In this document: piece after piece, positions 51,270 through 59,565 of the stretch | Numbering within the stretch: the first letter of the stretch is position 1 | Layout: each line of letters starts with the position of its first letter | Translations under genes and position numbers: made by a program | Assembly (NCBI GenBank): GCA_041738345.1 | Contig: JBGSPX010000020.1 | Coordinates: 1-64,000, forward strand | Length of the DNA: 64,000 bases | Source of the DNA: Proteocatella sp041738345 | GTDB lineage: Bacteria > Bacillota > Clostridia > Peptostreptococcales > Filifactoraceae | Direction of reading: 5' to 3' | Notes under the pieces: generated by a model | The model's database searches: none | Seen by the model: only the letters and a program-made list of their open reading frames with translations | Told to the model about the DNA's origin: nothing

Positions 51270-51563
51270 ATGAAAGAAATTTTTATTAATATTACTATAT
51301 TAACTCTATTTTTCAGTTTTTTAATATTCATATGGAAATGTGGGTATAAAAAACAAGCACATAAAGCGCTGTTAATATTTGTAATTCAAGCTGAAAAAGC
51401 ATGGGGAAAAGGAACTGGAAAAATTAAATTTGCAGAGGTCTATAGTAGGCTTCCTATTTTAGTAAAGCTTTTATTTTCTCAAGATGAAATATCAGAGATG
51501 ATAGAATCGGCAGTGATTTTTATGAAAAAGCAGTTAATAGATTTAATGAATGAGGAAGAGTAG
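51270..51563 (+). CDS. Holin, LL-H family type
   Basis: 97 residues with one N-terminal membrane helix (5-23), then the family pattern A-E-K-A-W-G-K-G-T-G-K-I-K-F-A-E-V-Y and an amphipathic tail. Last gene of the tailocin operon; a permeabilising role with the endolysin is expected. AAAGGAGAGC upstream. Confidence 0.8.
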   Translation: MKEIFINITILTLFFSFLIFIWKCGYKKQAHKALLIFVIQAEKAWGKGTGKIKFAEVYSRLPILVKLLFSQDEISEMIESAVIFMKKQLIDLMNEEE

Positions 51564-51569
51564 ATTAAG

Positions 51570-51620
51570 AAAAATCACCTTAAACTAGCTTGAAAATAGT
51601 TAGCTTAAGGTGATTTTTAT
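51570..51620. terminator. Bidirectional terminator between tailocin and Mrp operon
   Basis: Perfect 14-bp arms (51570-51583 and 51605-51618), A/T runs both sides, right boundary of the island. It also follows the mrpD stop codon on the minus strand. Confidence 0.85.
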
Positions 51621-51630
51621 ATAGTTAAAA

Positions 51631-53232
51631 TTAAAAACTAATATTTAGATAAGCAAGGGTTATGAAAAAAAACATTACAATAGCAATATTAATACTATTA
51701 AAGGATAGGTCAAAAGCACGTATTTTTTTTATAAAAATGCTGTTTTTTAAAATCTTTTCATATAAAAATATTCCTATAAAATAGCTAAAAAAGAACATTG
51801 GAAGCTTTTTAGCTTGAGATATAATCCCGAAGTTCATATTTAAATTTAAAGTAAAGCTAGAAAAGAAATTTCCAAATATCCCTAGAAAAATGCAGAAAGT
51901 TGCCATGGTACAGAGCACTAGTCCTTCGTTAAAGTGTAGATTTAATTTTTTAGCAGAAAAGCCTTCTTTATTAATTATAAGTTTAAAGAATTTCAAAAAA
52001 GACATCATAGTGCCGAGGTTTATTATCCAAAACATAATTTCTATTAATGCAGAATTATGTCCACTTGCTATAAAGTATTTAGAATAAGCTCCGCTGAAAA
52101 ATGGAGCTCCAGTTATACTCAAAACAGCAAATATAAGAACTATGGAAAGCATTTTGTTGCTACTCCAGAGGTTATGCATTTTTGAGATATCCCTCGTTTT
52201 GAAGTGATGAATAAGCACTCCAGCTATGAGGAAAAGCAGAGCTTTAAAAATACCATGAGCCATTATATGATAATATCCTCCAGCATAGTTATACTGATAA
52301 GGGCCGCTTATGCCAACTATGATAAGTCCGACTTGAGATATAGTATGATAAGCTAAGATAGCCTTTATATCAATATGGCTCATAGCAAAAGAAAATCCTG
52401 CTACAGCAGTAAAAAAACCTAAAAACAACAATATAGAGTTTATATCAATTGCAGAAGCAAAGAGCCACTGCATTCTTATTATAAGGTATACTCCTATTTT
52501 TACGAATATGCCTGAAAGAATAGAAGAAACTACAGATGGGGCACTTGCGGTTCCATGAGCTTTAGGAAGCCAACTATAAAGAGGCATAACTGCAGCTTTT
52601 AGTCCAACGCCATTAAATAAAAAGGCAAAGGGAAGAAATAGAATTTTAATATTATCTACACTATCAATTTTAGTTTTTAGACTTATTATATCGAGAACTC
52701 CAAAATATTTATATAAATAACCTATTCCAAACAAGAAAAATGCCATAGCCACCATATTTACTATAAGATATATAAGACCGTCATACATAGATTGGCTATC
52801 TTTTTTAAACATTATTAAAATACTTACAGCAATTGTAGAGACCTCTATAAGCACATATATATTAAATAAATCGGTAGATAAAAATATCGCATTTATAAGA
52901 CCTTCAAGGCTTAGAAATAAAAATATAAAGGTGCGATTAAAATATTCTTTTTTTAGACTAAAAATAAACATACACATAAATAAAAAGTTGTTTAACAGTA
53001 ACATTATACTGCTGAGTCTATCTATTCGCAAGGCCATAGAATATGGAAGGGGAATAGGTGTTAGATTAAAGAAAATTTCATTATTGCCTACATGCTGTAT
53101 ATAGAAAATAGACATAGCAAATAAATACACAGGTATAAATATTACTGTATATTTTGGAAGGAATTTCTTTAGTATGTATAGTAAAAGACTATAAATTATA
53201 GGCAATATGATGAATAATAGCATATTTGTCAT
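51631..53232 (-). CDS. mrpD: Mrp/Mbh-type antiporter subunit D (NuoM/N-like)
   Basis: 533 residues, about 14 membrane helices. Key charged residues are kept: the Glu in Y-V-L-I-E-V-S (helix 5) and the Lys in G-L-K-A-A-V-M-P-L-Y-S-W-L-P-K-A-H-G-T-A (helix 7 region), both needed for proton movement in this family. It is the large ion-translocating subunit and the only NuoL/M/N-type one in the operon. Last gene; overlaps mrpC by 4 bp. Confidence 0.9.
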   Translation of the reverse strand: MTNMLLFIILPIIYSLLLYILKKFLPKYTVIFIPVYLFAMSIFYIQHVGNNEIFFNLTPIPLPYSMALRIDRLSSIMLLLNNFLFMCMFIFSLKKEYFNRTFIFLFLSLEGLINAIFLSTDLFNIYVLIEVSTIAVSILIMFKKDSQSMYDGLIYLIVNMVAMAFFLFGIGYLYKYFGVLDIISLKTKIDSVDNIKILFLPFAFLFNGVGLKAAVMPLYSWLPKAHGTASAPSVVSSILSGIFVKIGVYLIIRMQWLFASAIDINSILLFLGFFTAVAGFSFAMSHIDIKAILAYHTISQVGLIIVGISGPYQYNYAGGYYHIMAHGIFKALLFLIAGVLIHHFKTRDISKMHNLWSSNKMLSIVLIFAVLSITGAPFFSGAYSKYFIASGHNSALIEIMFWIINLGTMMSFLKFFKLIINKEGFSAKKLNLHFNEGLVLCTMATFCIFLGIFGNFFSSFTLNLNMNFGIISQAKKLPMFFFSYFIGIFLYEKILKNSIFIKKIRAFDLSFNSINIAIVMFFFITLAYLNISF

Positions 53233-53591
53233 ATATCACTCTCACTTCTTTTCTTCTTCACTCTATTCCAGTTTGTAGAGTTATACTTATGGTGTAAAGA
53301 AACAAACATCGTAAGACTTGTAGCTGTTACAGAAACCCCGATTACTACAGCTGTAATCATAAGTGCTTGGGGAATGGGGTCTGCTACTTTTGAAATATTA
53401 GAAAAAGTTTTTCCTATAGGCGCGAGACTTTCTTTATCAGCATTTATACTGAGGAAAAACAGTATTAGGGCAGCTTGCATTATCGCAAGGCTTATTATAG
53501 TCTTTAGAATATTTCGTCTTGCACATAGGCCATACATTCCTATGAAAAATAGGACTATGCCTACATTTTCTCCATTTATTATATTAGTCAT
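53229..53591 (-). CDS. mrpC: Mrp antiporter subunit C (NuoK-like)
   Basis: 120 residues, three membrane helices, with G-L-C-A-R-R-N-I-L-K-T and A-D-P-I-P-Q-A-L-M-I-T-A-V-V-I-G, the MrpC signature. It has a polar C-terminal tail. Confidence 0.93.
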   Translation of the reverse strand: MTNIINGENVGIVLFFIGMYGLCARRNILKTIISLAIMQAALILFFLSINADKESLAPIGKTFSNISKVADPIPQALMITAVVIGVSVTATSLTMFVSLHHKYNSTNWNRVKKKRSESDI

Positions 53592-53592
53592 A

Positions 53593-53988
53593 TTATCTGT
53601 CCTCGTAAAATATAAATCTATAAAATATTATGGTCATTCCACAGGCTACTTTTATACCAATAAGAAGGTTCATGATAAGAAGATAGCTTTGATTTGAGAT
53701 TAGATTTAAAAATTTAAATCCCAAGGTCATAAAAGACAATGAAATCAAAATTATAAAAAGCAGAATGACTTTTTCTAAAGCGTGAAAAATATCAAGGGAA
53801 ATATCCTTTAGCGGAGATATCAAATATTTACACATAAACACGGATGCAAGCACAGCACCTCCTTGAAAACCGCCGCCGGGAGAAATATGACCATTTAAAA
53901 TTATATATATCCCAGTTAATATAAAAAATGGGATTACTATTACTAGGGTTTTGGAAATTAAGTTAGACTCATCATTTATCATCTTCAT
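53593..53988 (-). CDS. mrpB: Mrp antiporter subunit B (MnhB)
   Basis: 131 residues, four membrane helices. N-G-H-I-S-P-G-G-G-F-Q-G-G-A-V is the MnhB hallmark. Overlaps the MbhE-like gene by 17 bp. Confidence 0.93.
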   Translation of the reverse strand: MKMINDESNLISKTLVIVIPFFILTGIYIILNGHISPGGGFQGGAVLASVFMCKYLISPLKDISLDIFHALEKVILLFIILISLSFMTLGFKFLNLISNQSYLLIMNLLIGIKVACGMTIIFYRFIFYEDR

Positions 53989-54244
53989 GCTCTCCTTCGT
54001 GTACAGACATATAAATTACACCTATAAGGCTAAACATAAGCATAAGCGCTTCAAATAGAGTGTCATAATATCGATATACAAGATAAATCGAGGTAACTAC
54101 ATTTGGGCTTTGATAATCTAAATAAGCGTGTGTTATATAGTATGCAGAAACTTCAAATACAGGCTTTGTGTAGTTTGTACTAGAGAGAAATAGCACATAT
54201 ACACTTGTGACTCCTATAAATAAAGCAATAAGAATTCGTCTCAT
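53972..54244 (-). CDS. MbhE-like subunit (MrpA tail part)
   Basis: 90 residues, two membrane helices. S-P-N-V-V-T-S-I-Y-L-V-Y-R-Y-Y-D-T-L-F-E matches the conserved N-V-V-T-x-x-x-x-x-Y-R-x-x-D-T-x-x-E element of the MrpA C-terminus/MbhE. In complete Mrp systems this is part of MrpA; here it is a separate gene. Confidence 0.82.
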   Translation of the reverse strand: MRRILIALFIGVTSVYVLFLSSTNYTKPVFEVSAYYITHAYLDYQSPNVVTSIYLVYRYYDTLFEALMLMFSLIGVIYMSVHEGEHEDDK

Positions 54245-54786
54245 TCTACTATTTCCTCCTGAATCTTCTTTAGAATATACGGTTTTTGATATTCTGCTTT
54301 TAAAAAGGCTTCAAGTGAGTCTAATTTAAAATTTTCGCTATGAGCATATATTGTAAGGGCATCATCTTCTAAATCGCTTTCAATTATAAGTGAGTATTGA
54401 TGATGTTCAAATATTTCATTTAAAGAAAGATTTGAAAATATAAATTGAGATTCAAGCTCTTGTTTGCTACAAAATTTACTCAAAAGCTTCATAAGTGAAG
54501 AATCGAAACCACATTCTTTTAAGGTATCACAGTCCTTTGAATTTTCAACTCTAAAATATATAGTGAATATCTTGTATTTTTGAAGGGCTACAAGATAAAG
54601 AATTGTGGAGATAGTGCTTCCTATTATAGCTTCAGCAAGTGCAACATCAGGGGCATTGTATATTAGATAAACAAATGAAATACAGAGCGAAAAAATTCCT
54701 AAATATATAATTGAATGCCTAAGGTGATGAGTTTGAACGGCACCTATTGAAAATACGATTAAAAGTAAAAGTGCTATTTCTACCAT
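54241..54786 (-). CDS. MbhD-like subunit (DUF4040) with a cytoplasmic extension
   Basis: 181 residues. The first 75 are three membrane helices with Y-N-A-P-D-V-A-L-A-E-A-I-I-G-S, the DUF4040/MrpA-MbhD signature. The remaining 105 are soluble and not seen in usual MbhD (about 90 residues): two cysteine-containing segments (K-D-C-D-T-L-K-E-C) and an alpha/beta part (Y-S-L-I-I-E-S-D-L-E-D-D-A-L-T-I-Y). The extension may be regulatory. Overlaps the next gene by 4 bp. Confidence 0.82.
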   Translation of the reverse strand: MVEIALLLLIVFSIGAVQTHHLRHSIIYLGIFSLCISFVYLIYNAPDVALAEAIIGSTISTILYLVALQKYKIFTIYFRVENSKDCDTLKECGFDSSLMKLLSKFCSKQELESQFIFSNLSLNEIFEHHQYSLIIESDLEDDALTIYAHSENFKLDSLEAFLKAEYQKPYILKKIQEEIVE

Positions 54787-54787
54787 A

Positions 54788-55078
54788 TTAATCCCTTCCT
54801 ATCTTATAGCCACTTATATATGCGGAGCGAACTATAGCGTGAGAAACAAGTGGGTTTATAATCAGTGTAATAATAAGAATAAATGATATCTTTAGAGAAA
54901 AAAAAGAAAATCCATTTTTGATTATAAAACCAAGCATAAGGGTTATGTAACCTACAGTATCTATATTTGCAGATATAAGTGCCCGCTGATAAAAATTTTT
55001 AAATCTATATATCCCAAAAACTCCTATTGTTATAAAAATAAGGCTTAAGCCTATAAGAAAATTACCTATATATTCCAT
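54788..55078 (-). CDS. mrpG: Mrp antiporter subunit G
   Basis: 96 residues, three membrane helices, with G-V-F-G-I-Y-R-F-K-N-F-Y-Q-R-A and the L-V-S-H-A-I-V-R-S-A-Y end of MrpG (typically T/S-H-A-I-A-R-A-A). AAGGAGC before ATG. Confidence 0.92.
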   Translation of the reverse strand: MEYIGNFLIGLSLIFITIGVFGIYRFKNFYQRALISANIDTVGYITLMLGFIIKNGFSFFSLKISFILIITLIINPLVSHAIVRSAYISGYKIGRD

Positions 55079-55099
55079 AACAAGCTCCTTAATGTAGCT

Positions 55100-55351
55100 T
55101 TAAAGTCGACTTTTTCGTTGAATATAAACCGCTATAAAAATTATACCGATAAAGCTTAGTAGTGCAAATGTAAGGGCAATATCTAAGAGAAAGGTTTGGT
55201 TTCTAATCACAGCGATTATAATTATTATCATTATTGTTTTTGAAGTTACTAAATTAAGTCCTAAAAGTCTATCCCATATGGAGGGGCCGAGTAAAATCCT
55301 AAGTGCACTAAAAAGTGATAATGTGGATATTATTATGAGCACAAGTTCCAT
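55100..55351 (-). CDS. mrpF: Mrp antiporter subunit F
   Basis: 83 residues, three membrane helices, with R-I-L-L-G-P-S-I-W-D-R-L-L-G-L-N-L, the MrpF signature (G-P-x-x-x-D-R), and L-D-I-A-L-T-F-A-L-L-S-F. GGGAGG inside the end of mrpE. Confidence 0.93.
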   Translation of the reverse strand: MELVLIIISTLSLFSALRILLGPSIWDRLLGLNLVTSKTIMIIIIIAVIRNQTFLLDIALTFALLSFIGIIFIAVYIQRKSRL

Positions 55352-55864
55352 TTAGACATCCTCCCTTAGTACATTTTCAAAACTTCCTTTTATAATATCG
55401 CCCGCAGCTTTATCATCAACATTTTTGGGGTCAAACCAAAGGACTAAAATATTATCTTCAGAGACATCTACTGTTATAGTTCCAGGAGTAAGCGTTATTG
55501 AGTTTGATAAAATTGCAATGTGTTCGGATTTTTTTAAATCAGTTTTTATAGAAATAAAACAAGGCTCAGCTTTTCCTTCAAGAATTTTGGGGACTAAAGC
55601 AAAGGCTGATTTGTATATTTCAAAAATCAAAACAAAAAAATATTTTAATATTTTCCCAAAACTAAAGTAAAATGTGTTGTAATAACTATCTTGTATAAAA
55701 ATTTTTTCAGATATATAAATTGTTGCAAGTGAAACGATAAGGGCTGAAATAATTAAATAAAGCGATATATTTTCAAAAAGTGAAATCCAAAAGAGGGAAA
55801 ATATAAGGCAAAGCTGAGTATAATAAAGTATTTTTTTTATATAAATCCCTCCTTCGTATTTCAT
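55352..55864 (-). CDS. mrpE: Mrp antiporter subunit E, unusual start
   Basis: 170 residues as given: two N-terminal membrane helices, then the MnhE domain with S-I-T-L-T-P-G-T-I-T-V-D-V (signature). The ATG at 55864 has no ribosome site. A strong GAAGGAGGG (55855-55847) lies inside the frame, and the only codon at good spacing is ATA 55840, which would give a natural M-K-K-I-L-Y-Y start (162 aa). Either ATA is used or the ATG is read without a leader site. First antiporter gene, 7 bp after iorB. Confidence 0.9.
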   Translation of the reverse strand: MKYEGGIYIKKILYYTQLCLIFSLFWISLFENISLYLIISALIVSLATIYISEKIFIQDSYYNTFYFSFGKILKYFFVLIFEIYKSAFALVPKILEGKAEPCFISIKTDLKKSEHIAILSNSITLTPGTITVDVSEDNILVLWFDPKNVDDKAAGDIIKGSFENVLREDV

Positions 55865-55871
55865 TTTATAT

Positions 55872-56471
55872 TTAATTTATATACCCATATTCAAAGGCTT
55901 TTATATTAAGCTCAACTGCTTTTTTAGGAGCATTTTCTATTAAAGATGATTTTAATGCATCATAAAATGTAGCAGGTTTTATTAAATGACCGTATTTTTC
56001 ATCTAATGATTTGCAGAGTAATCCTAAAATAACCGCGTTAGAAACTTTTGAGTTTCCTAGAGAAACGGCTTGAGCCGTAGCATCTAATGAGATTAAGGTA
56101 TATTTTCCTGAAAATACTTCTTCTATGTTTGTAGGATATTCAAATTTTTCCATAGCCACCATGGAAGGATATATTTTTGAATTATTTATTATGCATATTC
56201 CATCGGGCTTCAAATGATTTATCCAGCGATAAGCCTCAAGTGGCTCTAGTCCGATAAGATAATCAGCATTTGATGGAAGAATATTTGGAGAATATATTTT
56301 TTCACCAAATTTAACAGTTCCCCAGATTTTTCCTCCTCTTTGTGAAAGTCCTACTACATCATTTGTTTTGACATCAAAATCAAGTGATACAAAAGCTTCT
56401 GATAATATTTTAGTCATTAATACAAGTCCTTGACCACCTACACCACCAATAAAAATATTTATATCTTTCAT
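55872..56471 (-). CDS. iorB: Indolepyruvate:ferredoxin oxidoreductase, beta subunit
   Basis: 199 residues from ATG 56471 (GGAGGTAATT upstream; the GTG at 56483 overlaps that site). I-G-G-V-G-G-Q-G-L-V-L-M-T at the N-terminus and G-L-S-Q-R-G-G-K-I-W-G are typical of the gamma-domain subunit of 2-oxoacid oxidoreductases. With IorA it oxidises aryl pyruvates to acyl-CoA and reduces ferredoxin. It lies between iorA and the antiporter genes, 13 bp and 7 bp apart. Confidence 0.92.
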   Translation of the reverse strand: MKDINIFIGGVGGQGLVLMTKILSEAFVSLDFDVKTNDVVGLSQRGGKIWGTVKFGEKIYSPNILPSNADYLIGLEPLEAYRWINHLKPDGICIINNSKIYPSMVAMEKFEYPTNIEEVFSGKYTLISLDATAQAVSLGNSKVSNAVILGLLCKSLDEKYGHLIKPATFYDALKSSLIENAPKKAVELNIKAFEYGYIN

Positions 56472-56484
56472 AATTACCTCCACA

Positions 56485-58266
56485 TTATTTTTCCAAAGAA
56501 CATTTTATAGCACCTACAGGACATACTTGCGAACAAATACTGCATCCTACGCACATCTGAGGGTCTATATATGATTTTAGATTCTCAATTTCAGGATAAG
56601 CCTTCATTCTTATAGGAGGGCAGTTTGTTCTTAAGCAGGATCTACAGTTGATGCATACTTTAGGATCTACATAATAATATGGTTCTTTTATTTTAAATTT
56701 TAGCGCGCAAGGTCTAGTTGTGATGATTATAGATAATTTAGGTTTTTTTATTTCAGCATCTATAATTTGCTTAGCTTTTTTATACTCAAATTGATCAACG
56801 ATTATAGGGTCATATCCAAATGATTTAAGAACATTTTCGAGGGGGATATTATTTTCATTTTGACTATTTTTGACAAAGCCCACATTATCTTGTCCACCTG
56901 TCATAGCCGTAGTAGAGTTATCCAAAATAATTAGCGTGATATTATCGGTTTCATCAAGTTGATATTTAAGGTTTGCAAAGCCAGTCATACCTGAATGGAA
57001 AAATGTACCATCTCCAATAACTGCGACAAGAGGCGTATCCTTTTCTGAAATATTCATAGATTTTCTCATACCTTTTATCATTCCAAGACAGGCACCCATG
57101 CTTATTATAGTTTTAGCGACCTCAAATGGCTCATAAATTGCCATAGAATAACAGCCTATATCTCCAAGTACAAGACTTTTGTTTTTCTTTAGTATGTCAA
57201 ATACAGGGCGATGAGGACATCCGCTACAAAATAGTGGCCCTCTAGGTACACAACCTTCTGGCTCTGAAGCTTTTGATGTAGTGTGAATTTCATTATTTGA
57301 AATACCAATTGAAGCTAATTTTTGAGCTATATCTTCTGAAAAAATTTCTCCTGTAAAACTAAAAAGTTCTTTTCCGATACAGTTTATTTGATTTACTTTT
57401 AATTCTTTTTCTATAAAATCACTCATTTCTTCGATTACGATTATTTTATATTTCTCAGAAAGTGATTTGATTTTTTGAATAGGAAGTGGGTTTACTATTC
57501 CCAGTTTAAGTATATTTACTTTTAAATCAAGTTCTTTAAGGTTTTGGTAAGCTATTCCAGAGGTGATTATAAGTGTATCTGAAGCTTTGTTTTCTTCAAA
57601 AATATTTATATTGTATTTATCAAGATTTTCTTCTAAAGAAGCCAGACTGTCTTTCATTTTGTGTTGAGCTGCAAAGGTATATGGAGGAATCATAGCATGT
57701 TCTGATACAATACCAGAAAAACCTGCCGATTTATGGACTTCACGTTCATATAGCTCAACTAGGCTTCTACTATGACATAACCTACTGGTAATTCGGAGCA
57801 TACAAGCGATATTATGAGTTTCACTAATACTAAGAGCTAATGTAGTAAAGTCTTTTGCTTCTTGACTATCTGAAGGGTCAAATATTGCCATATTTGCAAA
57901 CTTTCCTAAAATCCGATTATCCTGCTCGTTTTGAGAACTCGCCATTCCTGGGTCATCGCCAGTTACAAGCAAAAAACCACCATTTATTTTTGTTTGGACA
58001 AAGGTCATAAGTGGATCCATTGCGATGTTAACGCCCACATGTTTCATAGATGCTAAAGCTCTAGAACCATTCATAGAAGCTCCTATAGCTACTTCTACAG
58101 CTACTTTTTCATTTATAGAAAATTCACTGTATATTTCTGGATACTGAGTTATATTTTCAAGAAGCTCCACAGTAGGAGAACCAGGGTAACTTGCAGCTAC
58201 TTCACCGCCTGCCTCATAAAAACCTCTTGCTATAGCTTGGTTTCCAGTCATTAATTTTTTTTGCAA
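56485..58266 (-). CDS. iorA: Indolepyruvate:ferredoxin oxidoreductase, alpha subunit
   Basis: 593 residues from TTG 58266; the longer frame starts at a GTG (58275) that is part of the GGAGGTG site. Order: pyrimidine-binding domain (A-S-Y-P-G-S-P-T-V-E), TPP domain with G-D-G-T-F-F-H-S-G and L-D-N-S-T-T-A-M-T-G-G-Q, then two 4Fe-4S motifs at the C-terminus (C-I-N-C-R-S-C-L-R-T-N-C-P and C-V-G-C-S-I-C-S-Q-V-C-P). It catalyses oxidative decarboxylation of indole-, phenyl- and hydroxyphenylpyruvate from aromatic amino acids. First gene of the minus-strand operon. Confidence 0.95.
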   Translation of the reverse strand: MQKKLMTGNQAIARGFYEAGGEVAASYPGSPTVELLENITQYPEIYSEFSINEKVAVEVAIGASMNGSRALASMKHVGVNIAMDPLMTFVQTKINGGFLLVTGDDPGMASSQNEQDNRILGKFANMAIFDPSDSQEAKDFTTLALSISETHNIACMLRITSRLCHSRSLVELYEREVHKSAGFSGIVSEHAMIPPYTFAAQHKMKDSLASLEENLDKYNINIFEENKASDTLIITSGIAYQNLKELDLKVNILKLGIVNPLPIQKIKSLSEKYKIIVIEEMSDFIEKELKVNQINCIGKELFSFTGEIFSEDIAQKLASIGISNNEIHTTSKASEPEGCVPRGPLFCSGCPHRPVFDILKKNKSLVLGDIGCYSMAIYEPFEVAKTIISMGACLGMIKGMRKSMNISEKDTPLVAVIGDGTFFHSGMTGFANLKYQLDETDNITLIILDNSTTAMTGGQDNVGFVKNSQNENNIPLENVLKSFGYDPIIVDQFEYKKAKQIIDAEIKKPKLSIIITTRPCALKFKIKEPYYYVDPKVCINCRSCLRTNCPPIRMKAYPEIENLKSYIDPQMCVGCSICSQVCPVGAIKCSLEK

Positions 58267-58434
58267 AAAGAACACCTCCCTAAAATAAAAAATAAATTAA
58301 TAAATAAAAACTTACATTTTATATTTATACCCTAAATTAAAAATTTATATTCTTTTTATTTCCTTATTGAAAAAAAACTGTATTTATTATAAACTTAATA
58401 AGTAAACTAATATGATAAAATTATAGGGGGAAAA

Positions 58435-59493
58435 ATGAAAAAGAATTTCAAAAAATTATTTTGCATTACAATGGGAGTGGCAATGGTATTATCATTAACA
58501 ATGGTTAACGCACAGGAGTCTTCTAACATAAAGCGTTATTCTAGAAATATTTCTGGACGAAACGTGAATGTAGTAGAGGTTAATATGAGTAAGATGAGTG
58601 GTTATGTGGCACTTGGTCAAAACAAAGTAGGTTCTGTTCAAAGTATGTCACAAATAGTTAAGAATAATTCGGCAAAAGCAGCGGTAAATGGTACTTTTTT
58701 TAATGCTTATGCAACAGCTCCAGAACCACAATCACCTAATGGAAATCTTATAAACAAAGGAAAACTAATTCATAAATATGATAATGGAACTACTTTTGCA
58801 ATAAGTAAGTCGGGAAAAGCCCAAATTGCAAGACGTGTGAAAACTAGTGTAAATCTTACTGCACATGACACCCATCATACAGTAGGAGCCTATGGGATAA
58901 ATCGCAAGGTAGGTGCTCAAGGAATATATTTATTTACAGATAGCTGGGGAAATAATTTAGGAATAAAAAATGGAATAAATATAGCAGTAGACTCAAATAA
59001 TATAGTTGTGAAGAAAGTTTCAGGAGAAAATGTGGGAATTCCAGCAGGTGGATTTGCTATAAACATAAGTGGAAATAGTGATTCGCTTTTAAGATTTGCT
59101 TCTGCGTGTGAAGTTGGTAAGCAGGTAAGCTGGGATTATCAAGTTGAAGGCTTTGAAGACAATGATATAATGACTGCGGTTGGAGCAGGACCTATGGTGT
59201 TAAGTGATTCTCAAAAAATAACTAGTCTTGAAAATTATAAAAACGAAGGCTTTACAGAAGCAAAGATACTTACAAATGCAGGCGCAAGATCTGCAATAGG
59301 AGTTAAGGCAGATGGTAATGTAGTAATAATAACTACATCTGCAAAAGTAAGTGAGCTTGGTGGGATAATGTTAAGTTTAGGGTGCAGAGATGCAATGAAT
59401 CTTGATGGAGGAGCATCTAGTGGACTTTACTCAAATGGGAAGTTTCTTACTAGTCCAGGACGTAATCTAAGTAATGTTTTGTATTTTAAATAA
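58435..59493 (+). CDS. Secreted phosphodiester glycosidase-like protein (NAGPA family)
   Basis: 352 residues with a Sec signal peptide (about 1-26, A-x-A-type end at V-N-A). The catalytic domain has N-G-T-F-F-N (about 82), G-A-G-P-M-V-L, G-A-R-S-A-I-G and M-N-L-D-G-G-A-S-S-G-L-Y-S-N-G, the full NAGPA signature. Related enzymes remove sugar phosphodiesters, for example from wall polymers or exopolysaccharide. GGGGGAAAA before ATG; divergent from iorA; own terminator. Confidence 0.85.
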   Translation: MKKNFKKLFCITMGVAMVLSLTMVNAQESSNIKRYSRNISGRNVNVVEVNMSKMSGYVALGQNKVGSVQSMSQIVKNNSAKAAVNGTFFNAYATAPEPQSPNGNLINKGKLIHKYDNGTTFAISKSGKAQIARRVKTSVNLTAHDTHHTVGAYGINRKVGAQGIYLFTDSWGNNLGIKNGINIAVDSNNIVVKKVSGENVGIPAGGFAINISGNSDSLLRFASACEVGKQVSWDYQVEGFEDNDIMTAVGAGPMVLSDSQKITSLENYKNEGFTEAKILTNAGARSAIGVKADGNVVIITTSAKVSELGGIMLSLGCRDAMNLDGGASSGLYSNGKFLTSPGRNLSNVLYFK

Positions 59494-59506
59494 ATTGTAA
59501 ATAAAG

Positions 59507-59550
59507 AGGCTTATTGAAAAATTCATTTGAATTAATCAATAAGCCTTATT
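59507..59550. terminator. Terminator between the glycosidase and phospholipase-like genes
   Basis: Perfect 11-bp arms AGGCTTATTGA (59507-59517) and TCAATAAGCCT (59536-59546), then TATTTT; A run on the other side lets it serve both converging genes. Confidence 0.75.
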
Positions 59551-59565
59551 TTAAATATAAAATTT

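Noticed and set aside
34358..51630. The island as an ordinary integrated prophage.
   Set aside because: No integrase, att-like direct repeats, terminase, portal, capsid or replication genes were seen.
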